From: JACPDH01 sp041671505
GTDB lineage: Bacteria > Acidobacteriota > Thermoanaerobaculia > Gp7-AA8
NCBI GenBank assembly: GCA_041671505.1
Contig: JBAZBK010000024.1
Location: 25,591 to 89,590 of the forward strand
DNA length: 64,000 nucleotides
Direction of reading: 5' to 3'
Positions 8,367 to 15,797 of the stretch are shown here, one piece after another (position 1 is the stretch's first letter; every line of letters starts with the position of its first letter). The notes under the pieces were generated by a model, which had not been told where the DNA came from, ran no database searches, and saw nothing but the letters and a program-made list of their open reading frames with translations. Made by a program: the position numbers and the translations under genes.

Positions 8367-9470
8367 ATGGGCAAACTCGCGAAGATCCTCATCATTCTCG
8401 TCGTGCTGGCGGGCGGCAGCGCCGGGCTCTACGCCTGGGCGCGCAATGGCGACAAGGACAAGAACGGCCTCAAGCAGGTTGAAGTGACGGCGGGCTCGAT
8501 CACCGAGAAGGCGGTCGCGGTCGGACAGATCCAGCCTCGCCTGAAGTTCGAGGTGAAGTCGAAGATCTCCGGCATCGTGAAGAAGGCGTTCGTCAACGTC
8601 GGCGACACGGTGAAGCCGGGCGATCCACTCTTCGAGATCGCTCCCGACCCGACGCCGCAGGAAGTGACCGAGGTCGAGCGTCGTGTGGAGTCGGCCGAAG
8701 CTTCGTACAATCGCGCGAAGCTCGAGGTCGATCGCGCCGAAGAGATGTCGAAGTCGGGCGTGCTCCCGAAATCGGACCTCGACTCGAAGCGCGAGCAGTT
8801 CGAGCTCGCGAAGATCGCGCGCAACAAGGCGCAGCAGGAACGCGACCTGACGCGCAAGGGAAGCCTGGCGGGCTCGGGCGGCGAAGAGTCGATCATCCGC
8901 GCGAACGCGGCCGGCACGATCCTGACGCGCCTCGTCGATCCGGGCGACCCGGTCGTCCCTCTGACGTCGTACCAGCCCGGCACAGAGCTCGCGACGATCG
9001 CGATGATGGAAGACCTGATCTTCAAGGGCACAGTCGACGAGATCGACGTAGGCAAGCTCTCCGTCGGCATGACGACGCGCATCAAGGTCGGCGCGCTGCC
9101 GACCGACGTCGTCACCGGCCGCGTCTCGCGCATCGCGCCGCAGGCGAAACAGGAAGAGGGAGCGACCCTCTTCGACGTCGAGATCGAGCTCGCGGACGCG
9201 GGCAAGGTGACGCTGCGCGCCGGATACTCGGCCAACGCCGACATCATCATCCGCGAGAAGAAGGACATTCTCATCCTTCCCGAGCGTCTCGTGACTTTCT
9301 CCGACGGCGGGAAGAAAGCGACCGTCGAGCTTCCCGGCGCGAAGCCCAAGGACGAACCGAAGAAAGTCGACGTGAAGACCGGCATCTCCGACGGCATGAA
9401 CGTCGAGATCACGTCGGGACTGAAGAAGGGCGACAAGGTCGTGGAGCGGCCGCCGAAGGAAATATCGTAA
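8367..9470 (+). CDS. MacA/HlyD-type periplasmic adaptor of an ABC efflux system
   Basis: 367 aa from ATG at 8367, after AGGAG. One N-terminal membrane anchor (LAKILIILVVLAGGSAGLYAWA), then the barrel-sandwich half (GQIQPRLKFEVKSKISGIVKKAFVNVGDTVKPGDPLFEI), a coiled-coil hairpin around 100-165 (VERRVESAEASYNRAKLEVDRAEEM), the second lipoyl half and a beta-barrel region. By family it links the inner-membrane transporter to an outer-membrane channel. It heads an operon with two permeases and an ATPase; no channel gene is nearby. The substrate is unknown. Confidence 0.9.
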   Translation: MGKLAKILIILVVLAGGSAGLYAWARNGDKDKNGLKQVEVTAGSITEKAVAVGQIQPRLKFEVKSKISGIVKKAFVNVGDTVKPGDPLFEIAPDPTPQEVTEVERRVESAEASYNRAKLEVDRAEEMSKSGVLPKSDLDSKREQFELAKIARNKAQQERDLTRKGSLAGSGGEESIIRANAAGTILTRLVDPGDPVVPLTSYQPGTELATIAMMEDLIFKGTVDEIDVGKLSVGMTTRIKVGALPTDVVTGRVSRIAPQAKQEEGATLFDVEIELADAGKVTLRAGYSANADIIIREKKDILILPERLVTFSDGGKKATVELPGAKPKDEPKKVDVKTGISDGMNVEITSGLKKGDKVVERPPKEIS

Positions 9471-9482
9471 GAGGCAGGCGTT

Positions 9483-9712
9483 AGGCGAGAGGCGAGAGGC
9501 GACAAGTAGGCGGACTCAAGCGACGAGACTCAAGATGAGCAAGAGCGGAGACATGAAACAGCCGACTGGCGCGATGGAGCAGGCGGGAGTGCTCGCGCAA
9601 TTTGAGGCGACACGCTACCCCTCGTTCACAGGTGCCTCCTCGTCGCCTTTCGCCTCTCGCCTCTCGCCTCAGCCTGATTACTCATCGCCTCTCGCCTCTC
9701 GCCTCTCGCCTC
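9483..9712. repeat. Intergenic inverted repeat with tandem GGCGAGA arms
   Basis: Tandem GGCGAGAGGCGAGAGGC words (9483-9503) face two blocks of the reverse complement, CGCCTCTCGCCTCTCGCC, at 9642-9670 and 9684-9712. The loop is about 140 bases. It lies between adaptor and permease genes of one operon, so it is probably transcribed and can fold in the mRNA. Confidence 0.8.
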
Positions 9713-9728
9713 CCCAAACGGTGCAGCC

Positions 9729-10958
9729 ATGATCAACTTGAAGGATGTGTTCCGCCAGGTTGCCCGCGACATGAAGGGGCAGAAGCTGCGCACGTTCCTG
9801 ACGGTCTTCGGGATCGTCTGGGGGACGGTGGCGATCAGCCTGCTTCTCGCGTTCGGCACCGGCATGCACAAGCAGATGATCAAGAACACGGCTGGGCTCG
9901 GCGACCGGATCGTCATCGGCTGGCCCGGGCTCACCTCGATGCCGTGGGAAGGTCTCGGCAAGGGGAGGCGGATCAGGCTGACCGAGGAGGACATCGACCA
10001 CGCGCGCCTCGAGACGAAGGGCCTGCGCGCGATCTCGAGCGAGTATGCCAACAACATGCGGGTCGTCTACGGCACGAAGACGATCGCGGTCGACATCTCG
10101 GGCATCTCCCCCGACTTCGGCGAGATGCGCAACATGATTCCCGACTGGGGCGGCCGCTTCATCAACGACCTCGACATGAAGCACAACCGCCGCAGCGCCT
10201 TCATCGGCAACCAGCTGAAGAAGGATCTCTTCGGCGAGGACGATGCGATCGGCAAGACCGTCCTCGTCAACGGCTCGCCCTTCCAGATCGTCGGCGTGCT
10301 CAAGGAGAAGTCGCAGGACTCGAGCTACTCCGGGCGCGACCACTCGAAGCTGATGATGGCCTCGACGACCTACCGCGCGCTCACGGGCGAGAAGTACATC
10401 GACAATTTCATCGCGCAGCCCGTCCGCGGAACGGACTCGAAAACCGTCATGGACTCGCTGCGCGCCGCAATGTCGGAGAAGCAGCGCTTCAACCCCGAAG
10501 ACAAGGAAGCACTCTCGTTCTGGGACACCACTGAACAGTTCAAGTTCTTCGACATGTTCATGCTGAGCTTCAACGCATTCCTCGGCATCATCGGCTGCCT
10601 CACGCTCATCGTCGGCGGCATCGGCGTGTCGAACATCATGAACGTCGTCGTCGAGGAGCGGACGCGAGAGATCGGAATCAAGATGGCGCTCGGCGCCAGG
10701 CAGAAGTCGATCATGACGCAGTTCCTGCTCGAGACGATGATCGTGACCGGCATCGGCGGCGCGATCGGCTTCGCGATCTCGATCACCATCTGCGCCTTCT
10801 TCCCCGAGCAGGCGGTCGAGTACGTCGGCATGCCGCGCGTCTCCCCCCTCGTCGCGCTCCTGACCGCCACAGCCCTCGGCATCGTCGGCCTCGTCGCCGG
10901 CTATTTCCCCGCGCGCGAAGCGTCGCGATTGGATCCGGTCGTGGCGATGAAGCTGTGA
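9729..10958 (+). CDS. MacB-type ABC transporter permease (FtsX family), first copy
   Basis: 409 aa. N-terminal membrane helix (LRTFLTVFGIVWGTVAISLLLAF, about 20-42), a periplasmic MacB_PCD domain to about 270, then the FtsX domain with three helices (FNAFLGIIGCLTLIVGGIGVSNIMNVVVEERTREIGIKMALGA and the two C-terminal ones). It ends with the family signature GYFPAREASRLDPVVAMK. It lacks an ATPase domain, which is supplied by the third gene of the operon. MacB-type permeases work by mechanotransmission and export substrates taken up from the periplasm. Confidence 0.92.
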   Translation: MINLKDVFRQVARDMKGQKLRTFLTVFGIVWGTVAISLLLAFGTGMHKQMIKNTAGLGDRIVIGWPGLTSMPWEGLGKGRRIRLTEEDIDHARLETKGLRAISSEYANNMRVVYGTKTIAVDISGISPDFGEMRNMIPDWGGRFINDLDMKHNRRSAFIGNQLKKDLFGEDDAIGKTVLVNGSPFQIVGVLKEKSQDSSYSGRDHSKLMMASTTYRALTGEKYIDNFIAQPVRGTDSKTVMDSLRAAMSEKQRFNPEDKEALSFWDTTEQFKFFDMFMLSFNAFLGIIGCLTLIVGGIGVSNIMNVVVEERTREIGIKMALGARQKSIMTQFLLETMIVTGIGGAIGFAISITICAFFPEQAVEYVGMPRVSPLVALLTATALGIVGLVAGYFPAREASRLDPVVAMKL

Positions 10959-10965
10959 CGGGGGA

Positions 10966-11113
10966 AGTTGTTAGTTGTTAGTTGTTAGTTGTTAGACAAG
11001 TTACGAAGGCTGCACCTTGAATGAAGACAGAGGCAAACGATGCGAAACAGAAAACAGGCGTACTCGCCCATATCGCTGCCTGTCTAACAACTAACAACTA
11101 AAAACTAACAACT
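10966..11113. repeat. Intergenic inverted repeat with tandem GTTAGTT arms
   Basis: The left arm (10966-10995) is four to five copies of GTTAGTT/GTTGTTA. The right arm (11084-11113) is CTAACAACTAACAACTAAAA and similar. The loop is about 90 bases. It sits between the two permease genes and is otherwise non-coding. Confidence 0.85.
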
Positions 11114-11116
11114 CCG

Positions 11117-12373
11117 ATGAAACACTCAGCCATCGTCATCCTGACCCTCTTCGCGAGCTCCGCGCAGATCCAGCGCAAGCGTGCCTACCTGACGATCGCC
11201 GCGATCGCCTGGGGCACGGTCGCCATCCTCCTGCTCCTGGCGTTCGGCGAGGGGCTGAAGCTCCAGCTCGACAAGAACCGTCGCGCGATGGGAGAGAACA
11301 TCGCCATCCTCTGGCCCGGCGAGACGTCGAAGAACTACAAGGGACTCTCGATCGGCCGCCCCGTCCGCCCGACGATCGACGACATCCAGTGGATTCGAGA
11401 GCGCCTCCCCGAATCGGCCGCGGTCATCGGCGAGATGACGTCGTGGCGCACGCAGCTCAGCTACGGCCGCAAGACGATCAACGGCCGCGTCACCGGGACC
11501 AACTACGAGTACGGCGAGGTGCGCAAGCACTACCCCGTCGCCGGCGGCCGCTTCTTCGGCCCGATCGACGAGCAGGAAAAACGTCGCGTCGCATTCCTCG
11601 GGGACGAGATCGCCACCGACCTCTTCGGCGACGAGGATCCGGTCGGCAAGACGATGCTGATCAACAACCTGCCTTACACCGTCATCGGCGTGATGCAGAA
11701 GAAGATCCAGATGGGCGCCTACGGCGGCCCCGACAAGAACCACATCGTCATCCCGATCACGACCTGGCGGGCGCAGTGGGGGCGCGACAAGCTCTGGGTG
11801 CTCCTCATCCAGTCGAAGAGCCCCGAGGCGATGAAGCCGACGCTCAAGGCGCTGCACGAGCTGCTCGGGCCGAAGCTCGGCTACGACCCGACCGACGAGC
11901 AGGCGTTCGGCATCTGGGACACGGTCAAGAGCTCCGAGATCACCCGAAACATCACGCTCGGCATCCAGATCTTCCTCGGCATCATCGGCACGCTGACGCT
12001 GCTGATCGGCGGCGTCGGCGTCGCGAACATCATGTACGCGGTCGTGAAGGAGCGGACGCGCGAGATCGGCGTGAAGATGGCGTTAGGCGCCCGCGCAGGT
12101 TGGATCGTCGGGCCGTTCCTCCTCGAAGGGCTCATCTACACCCTCGTCGGCGGCTTCCTCGGGATCGTCATCGCGACGCTCCTCGTCACCGCGGCGAGCT
12201 TCCTCCCGGTCGAGAGCAACCAGGTGCTCGGTTTCCTCGGAAAGCCGACCCTCTCGTGGCAGATCGGCCTCGCGACGTCGGCGATCCTCGGCCTGATCGG
12301 CATCGCCGCGGGCTACTTCCCCGCGCGTCGCGCCGCCGCGATCGATCCCGCGGCGACACTGAGATACGAATAG
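11117..12373 (+). CDS. MacB-type ABC transporter permease (FtsX family), second copy
   Basis: 418 aa. It has the same architecture as the preceding permease: helix 1 (YLTIAAIAWGTVAILLLLAFGEG), periplasmic domain, FtsX domain (TLTLLIGGVGVANIMYAVVKERTREIGVKMALGA) and end GYFPARRAAAIDPAATLRYE. The two copies are clearly homologous but diverged, so the transporter is probably a heterodimer. The start codon lies directly after the right arm of the repeat element; the ATPase gene follows 10 bases after the stop. Confidence 0.92.
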   Translation: MKHSAIVILTLFASSAQIQRKRAYLTIAAIAWGTVAILLLLAFGEGLKLQLDKNRRAMGENIAILWPGETSKNYKGLSIGRPVRPTIDDIQWIRERLPESAAVIGEMTSWRTQLSYGRKTINGRVTGTNYEYGEVRKHYPVAGGRFFGPIDEQEKRRVAFLGDEIATDLFGDEDPVGKTMLINNLPYTVIGVMQKKIQMGAYGGPDKNHIVIPITTWRAQWGRDKLWVLLIQSKSPEAMKPTLKALHELLGPKLGYDPTDEQAFGIWDTVKSSEITRNITLGIQIFLGIIGTLTLLIGGVGVANIMYAVVKERTREIGVKMALGARAGWIVGPFLLEGLIYTLVGGFLGIVIATLLVTAASFLPVESNQVLGFLGKPTLSWQIGLATSAILGLIGIAAGYFPARRAAAIDPAATLRYE

Positions 12374-12383
12374 GAGATTCGCG

Positions 12384-13121
12384 ATGTCCCTCGGAATCAC
12401 GGAGACGAAGCAGAGCACGGTGCCGGCCGCGAGCAACGGCTCGTCGATCATCCACATGGACAAGATCCGGAAGATCTACGACACCGGCAAAGTGAAGGTC
12501 GAGGCGCTCAAGGGGATCGATCTCGCGATCGGCAAGGGAGAGTTCGTCGCCATCGTCGGCCCTTCCGGCTCGGGCAAGTCGACGCTGATGAATCTCATCG
12601 GCTGCCTCGACACGCCGAGCGACGGGCGCTACGAGCTCGCCGGCGAACACGTCTCCGACCTGACGCGCGACCAGCTCGCCGACATCCGCAACCGCAAAGT
12701 CGGCTTCATCTTCCAGAACTTCAATCTTCTCCCGCACATCAGCGCGAGCGAAAACGTCGAGATGCCGATGCTCTTCGGCGGCGTGCCGCTTCGTGAACGG
12801 CGCGAACGCGCCCGCAAGCTCCTCGAGGCCGTCGGCCTCGGCGACCGGACCGAACACAAGCCGACCGAGCTGTCGGGAGGCCAGATGCAGCGCGTCGCAA
12901 TCGCCCGCGCCCTCGCGATGGAGCCGGCAATCCTCCTCGCCGACGAGCCGACCGGCAACCTCGACTCCTCCTCGGGCGGCGACATCATGAGCCTCTTCGG
13001 CGACCTCTGGAAGCAGGGAAGCACGCTCGTGATCATCACACACGATCAGGCACTCGCCACACGCGCGAGCCGCGTCGTCGAGATCCACGACGGAAGGATC
13101 ACGAGAGACGAGCGGCAGTGA
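12384..13121 (+). CDS. ABC transporter ATPase of the MacB/LolD type
   Basis: 245 aa. Walker A GPSGSGKST, Q-loop FIFQNFNLLP, signature LSGGQMQR, Walker B ILLADEPTGNLD and H-loop IITHD are all present, so it should be active. The first 20 residues before the core are extra compared with LolD. It belongs with the two permeases upstream (10-base spacing) and the adaptor gene. Confidence 0.95.
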   Translation: MSLGITETKQSTVPAASNGSSIIHMDKIRKIYDTGKVKVEALKGIDLAIGKGEFVAIVGPSGSGKSTLMNLIGCLDTPSDGRYELAGEHVSDLTRDQLADIRNRKVGFIFQNFNLLPHISASENVEMPMLFGGVPLRERRERARKLLEAVGLGDRTEHKPTELSGGQMQRVAIARALAMEPAILLADEPTGNLDSSSGGDIMSLFGDLWKQGSTLVIITHDQALATRASRVVEIHDGRITRDERQ

Positions 13122-13151
13122 TGCTCTCGGGGTCTGCCCAACGCGTGCAGG

Positions 13152-13291
13152 TTGTCATTCCGAGCGAAGCGAGGAATCTGCTCAACGACGAACTGGCTCT
13201 CTTCCCCAACGGCACTCGTGGATGTGGCACGACCCGTTGCTGAGGAAGCGGTCGAGATGTTCAGCAGATCCCTCGCTTTGCTCGGGATGAC
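13152..13291. repeat. Intergenic inverted-repeat element, family B (second copy)
   Basis: TTGTCATTCCGAGCGAAGCG... (13152-13183) faces its reverse complement (13264-13291, ending CTCGGGATGAC). The loop is about 80 bases. Same family as the copy at 7,995. Confidence 0.85.
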
Positions 13292-13372
13292 GGGGGCGCC
13301 GCCCTGCCTCTCCCCTTGCCCCAACTCTCCCCCCTTGCCATACTCGACCCTTCTCGAGAGACAAGGCCCAAC

Positions 13373-14329
13373 GTGAAAGAAACCATCGACTTCGTCGCCG
13401 AACATGGCTACGCCCTGATCGCGCTCTTCGTCTTCCTCGAGCAGATCGGGCTTCCCATTCCGTCGATGCCGGTGATGATGGCCGGGGGCGCGCTTGCAAA
13501 GCTCGGGCACCTCGATTTTACGATCGCGCTCGTCATCGCGATCGCAGCCGCCGTCGTCGCCGACGGAATCTGGTACGAGATCGGACGCCGCAAGGGAGGA
13601 TCGGTCCTGCGGCTGCTTTGCAAGATCTCGCTCGAGCCCGACACCTGCGTGCGTGAGACGGAGAACATCTTCGAGCGCTGGGGATCGGGGGCGATCGTCG
13701 TCTCCAAGTTCATGCCGGGGCTGAACACGATCGCGCCGCCGATGGCGGGAGTCGTCCGGATGCCGCGCTACGTCTTCTTCACGCTCGACGCCATCTCCGG
13801 GCTCCTCCACTTCGGCCTCTTCCTCGCCCTCGGCTACGTCTTCGGAAACCAGATCGAGGAGATCGTCGAATACGCGTCGACGTACGGCATGTGGTTTGGC
13901 CTGCTGCTCGGCTTCGCGTTCGCGGCCTGGATCGGAAGGAAGTGGTACGAGCGCAGGAAGTTCCTCCTCGACCATCGCACCGCGCGGATCACCGTCGGCG
14001 AGCTCGCGACGCGCCTCGACGCCGGCGAGCAGTTCTCGATCATCGACCTGCGGCACGCGATGGACTTCGACGCCGATCCCGACATGATCCCCGGCGCGAT
14101 TCACGTCCCGGTGGAGCACATCGAGCGCCGCGTCGGCGAGATCCCACGCGACCGCGAGATCATTCTCTACTGCACGTGACCGAACGAGGCCTCGAGCGCC
14201 CGTGTGGCGCTGATGCTCAAGAGAGCGGGAATCGATCACGTAAGGCCCCTCGAGGGAGGGCTCGACTCGTGGCGGAAGCACCTGGTCGCGACGGCGAGCG
14301 GGAGAGTGGTGGAAGTGGTGGGGGAGTGA
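13373..14329 (+). CDS. DedA-family membrane protein with C-terminal rhodanese domain; in-frame TGA read as probable selenocysteine
   Basis: Starts at GTG 13373 (VKETIDFVAEHGYAL). Residues 1-200 are a DedA/SNARE-associated domain (FLEQIGLPIPSMPVMMAGG, FMPGLNTIAPPMAG). A rhodanese domain starts near 205 (GELATRLDAGEQFSIIDLRH). The frame meets TGA at 14177-14179 right after ILYCT. The same frame then continues for 49 codons, PNEASSARVALMLKRAG, DHVRPLEGGLDSW, to TGA at 14327. That tail is the normal end of DedA-rhodanese proteins, which from memory carry a CxCPNEAS motif with Cys at the TGA position. A stem AGCGCC/GGCGCT with loop CGTGT (14195-14211) lies 15 bases after TGA, fitting a bacterial SECIS. 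The full product would be 318 aa with Sec269. The alternative is a nonsense mutation. Confidence 0.75.
14195..14211 (+). promoter_or_regulatory. Putative bacterial SECIS hairpin
   Basis: Perfect 6-bp stem AGCGCC (14195-14200) and GGCGCT (14206-14211) around the loop CGTGT. The loop begins 22 bases after the in-frame TGA, inside the 16-37 base range described for bacterial SECIS elements, and has G as its second base. Confidence 0.5.
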
Positions 14330-14350
14330 GACGCGAAACCAAACAACTCG

Positions 14351-14446
14351 AAGTTAGAACGTAGAACGATGAATTTTGAACCCAGAAAGAGGATGTGCGT
14401 GGCCCCCCTTTCTGGGTTCAAAATTCATCGTTCTACGTTCTAACTT
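14351..14446. repeat. Perfect 39-bp intergenic inverted repeat
   Basis: 14351-14389 (starts AAGTTAGAACGTAGAACGAT) is repeated exactly inverted at 14408-14446 (ends CTACGTTCTAACTT), with an 18-base loop. It lies between the selenoprotein-like gene and lhgO. The absence of any mismatch suggests recent origin or active maintenance. Confidence 0.9.
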
Positions 14447-14548
14447 CAAAACAACTCGCTCAATCACGTTGACTGGACTCCCCCCGTCACATCCCCCTAT
14501 GACGCGAAACGCCTCCGCTCCACCGCCTCGCCGTCAGATAATCACCTC

Positions 14549-15751
14549 ATGTACGACTACGCCATCGTCGGCGGAGGCATCGTGGGTCTCGCGACCGCGG
14601 CCGAGTTGCTCGCGCGCAAACCCGGCGCGAAGCTGCTCCTCCTCGAGAAGGAATCGACCTGGGCTGCTCACCAGAGCGGCCGCAACAGCGGCGTCATCCA
14701 CTCCGGCATCTACTACAAGCCGGGAAGCCTCAAGGCGACCCTCGGCCGTGAGGGCAACCGCTCCATGGCCGCTTTCTGCCGCGAGCACGGCATCGCCCAC
14801 GAGATCTGCGGCAAGCTGATCGTCGCGACCTCCGACGACGAGATTCCGCGCCTCAACTCGCTCGCCGACCGCGGCCGCGAGAACGGGATCGAGATCCGGC
14901 GGGTGACGCCCGCCGAGGCGCGAGAGGTCGAGCCTAACGTCCGCTGCGTCTCCGCGCTGTTCGTTCCGTCGACCGGCATCGCCGACTACGTCGGCGTCTG
15001 CGACCGCCTCGCCGCGATCGCCCGCGAGCGCGGTGGCGACCTTCGCCTCGGTTCGAAGCTCGTCTCCATCGTTCACGACGGCGCGACGAGAACGCTCAGG
15101 ACCACGACGGGCGACTTCCAGACGCGTTTCCTCATCACCTGCGCCGGCCTCCACAGCGACCGGGTCGCGCTCCTCGACGGCTCCGAGCCGGGCGCGCGCG
15201 TCATCCCCTTCCGCGGCGAGTACTACGAGCTCGTCCCCGGAAAGCGGCATCTCGTGCGCGGCCTCGTCTACCCCGTCCCCGACCCGCGCTTCCCCTTCCT
15301 CGGCGTCCATCTGACGAAGGCGGTCGACGGGAGCGTCCACGCCGGGCCTAACGCCGTCCTCGCCTTCTCGCGCGAGGGCTACGACAAGCTCGACGTCAAC
15401 CTGCGCGACCTCGGCGAGATCCTCGGGTACTCGGGCTTCCGGCACATCGCCGCGAAGTTCTGGCGCGACGGCGCCTCCGAAATGGCGCGATCGTTCAGCA
15501 AGGCGCGCTTCACGAAGTCGGTCCAGGTGATGCTGCCGTCGATCACAGAAGCGGACCTCGTCCCGGCGAAGCCGGGCGTCCGCGCGCAGGTCGTGACCCC
15601 GGAGGGCGCCATCGTCGACGACTTCCTTATCGTGCGCGGCGAAGGCTCGCTTCACGTCTGCAATGCGCCGTCACCGGCAGCGACGGCCAGCCTCGAGGTC
15701 GCGAAGGCGATTTGCGATCGGATCGAGGACGACGCGCCACACCACGGCTGA
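14549..15751 (+). CDS. lhgO: L-2-hydroxyglutarate oxidase/dehydrogenase
   Basis: 400 aa, normal for the family. The N-terminus has the FAD-binding loop YAIVGGGIVGLATAAELL and the adenine-binding LLLLEKE; then the LhgO signature HQSGRNSGVIHSGIYYKPGS. Further conserved parts are CGKLIVA, STGIADYVGVC, FRGEYYEL and VYPVPDPRFPFLGVHLT, and GPNAVLAFSREGY. It oxidises L-2-hydroxyglutarate to 2-oxoglutarate, passing electrons to the respiratory chain at the membrane. It is a single gene; the neighbouring kinase gene converges with it. Confidence 0.93.
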   Translation: MYDYAIVGGGIVGLATAAELLARKPGAKLLLLEKESTWAAHQSGRNSGVIHSGIYYKPGSLKATLGREGNRSMAAFCREHGIAHEICGKLIVATSDDEIPRLNSLADRGRENGIEIRRVTPAEAREVEPNVRCVSALFVPSTGIADYVGVCDRLAAIARERGGDLRLGSKLVSIVHDGATRTLRTTTGDFQTRFLITCAGLHSDRVALLDGSEPGARVIPFRGEYYELVPGKRHLVRGLVYPVPDPRFPFLGVHLTKAVDGSVHAGPNAVLAFSREGYDKLDVNLRDLGEILGYSGFRHIAAKFWRDGASEMARSFSKARFTKSVQVMLPSITEADLVPAKPGVRAQVVTPEGAIVDDFLIVRGEGSLHVCNAPSPAATASLEVAKAICDRIEDDAPHHG

Positions 15752-15797
15752 GCCGTCGCGCGGAACCTCCGAGGCGAGTTCCGACGGAGTGTTCGAG

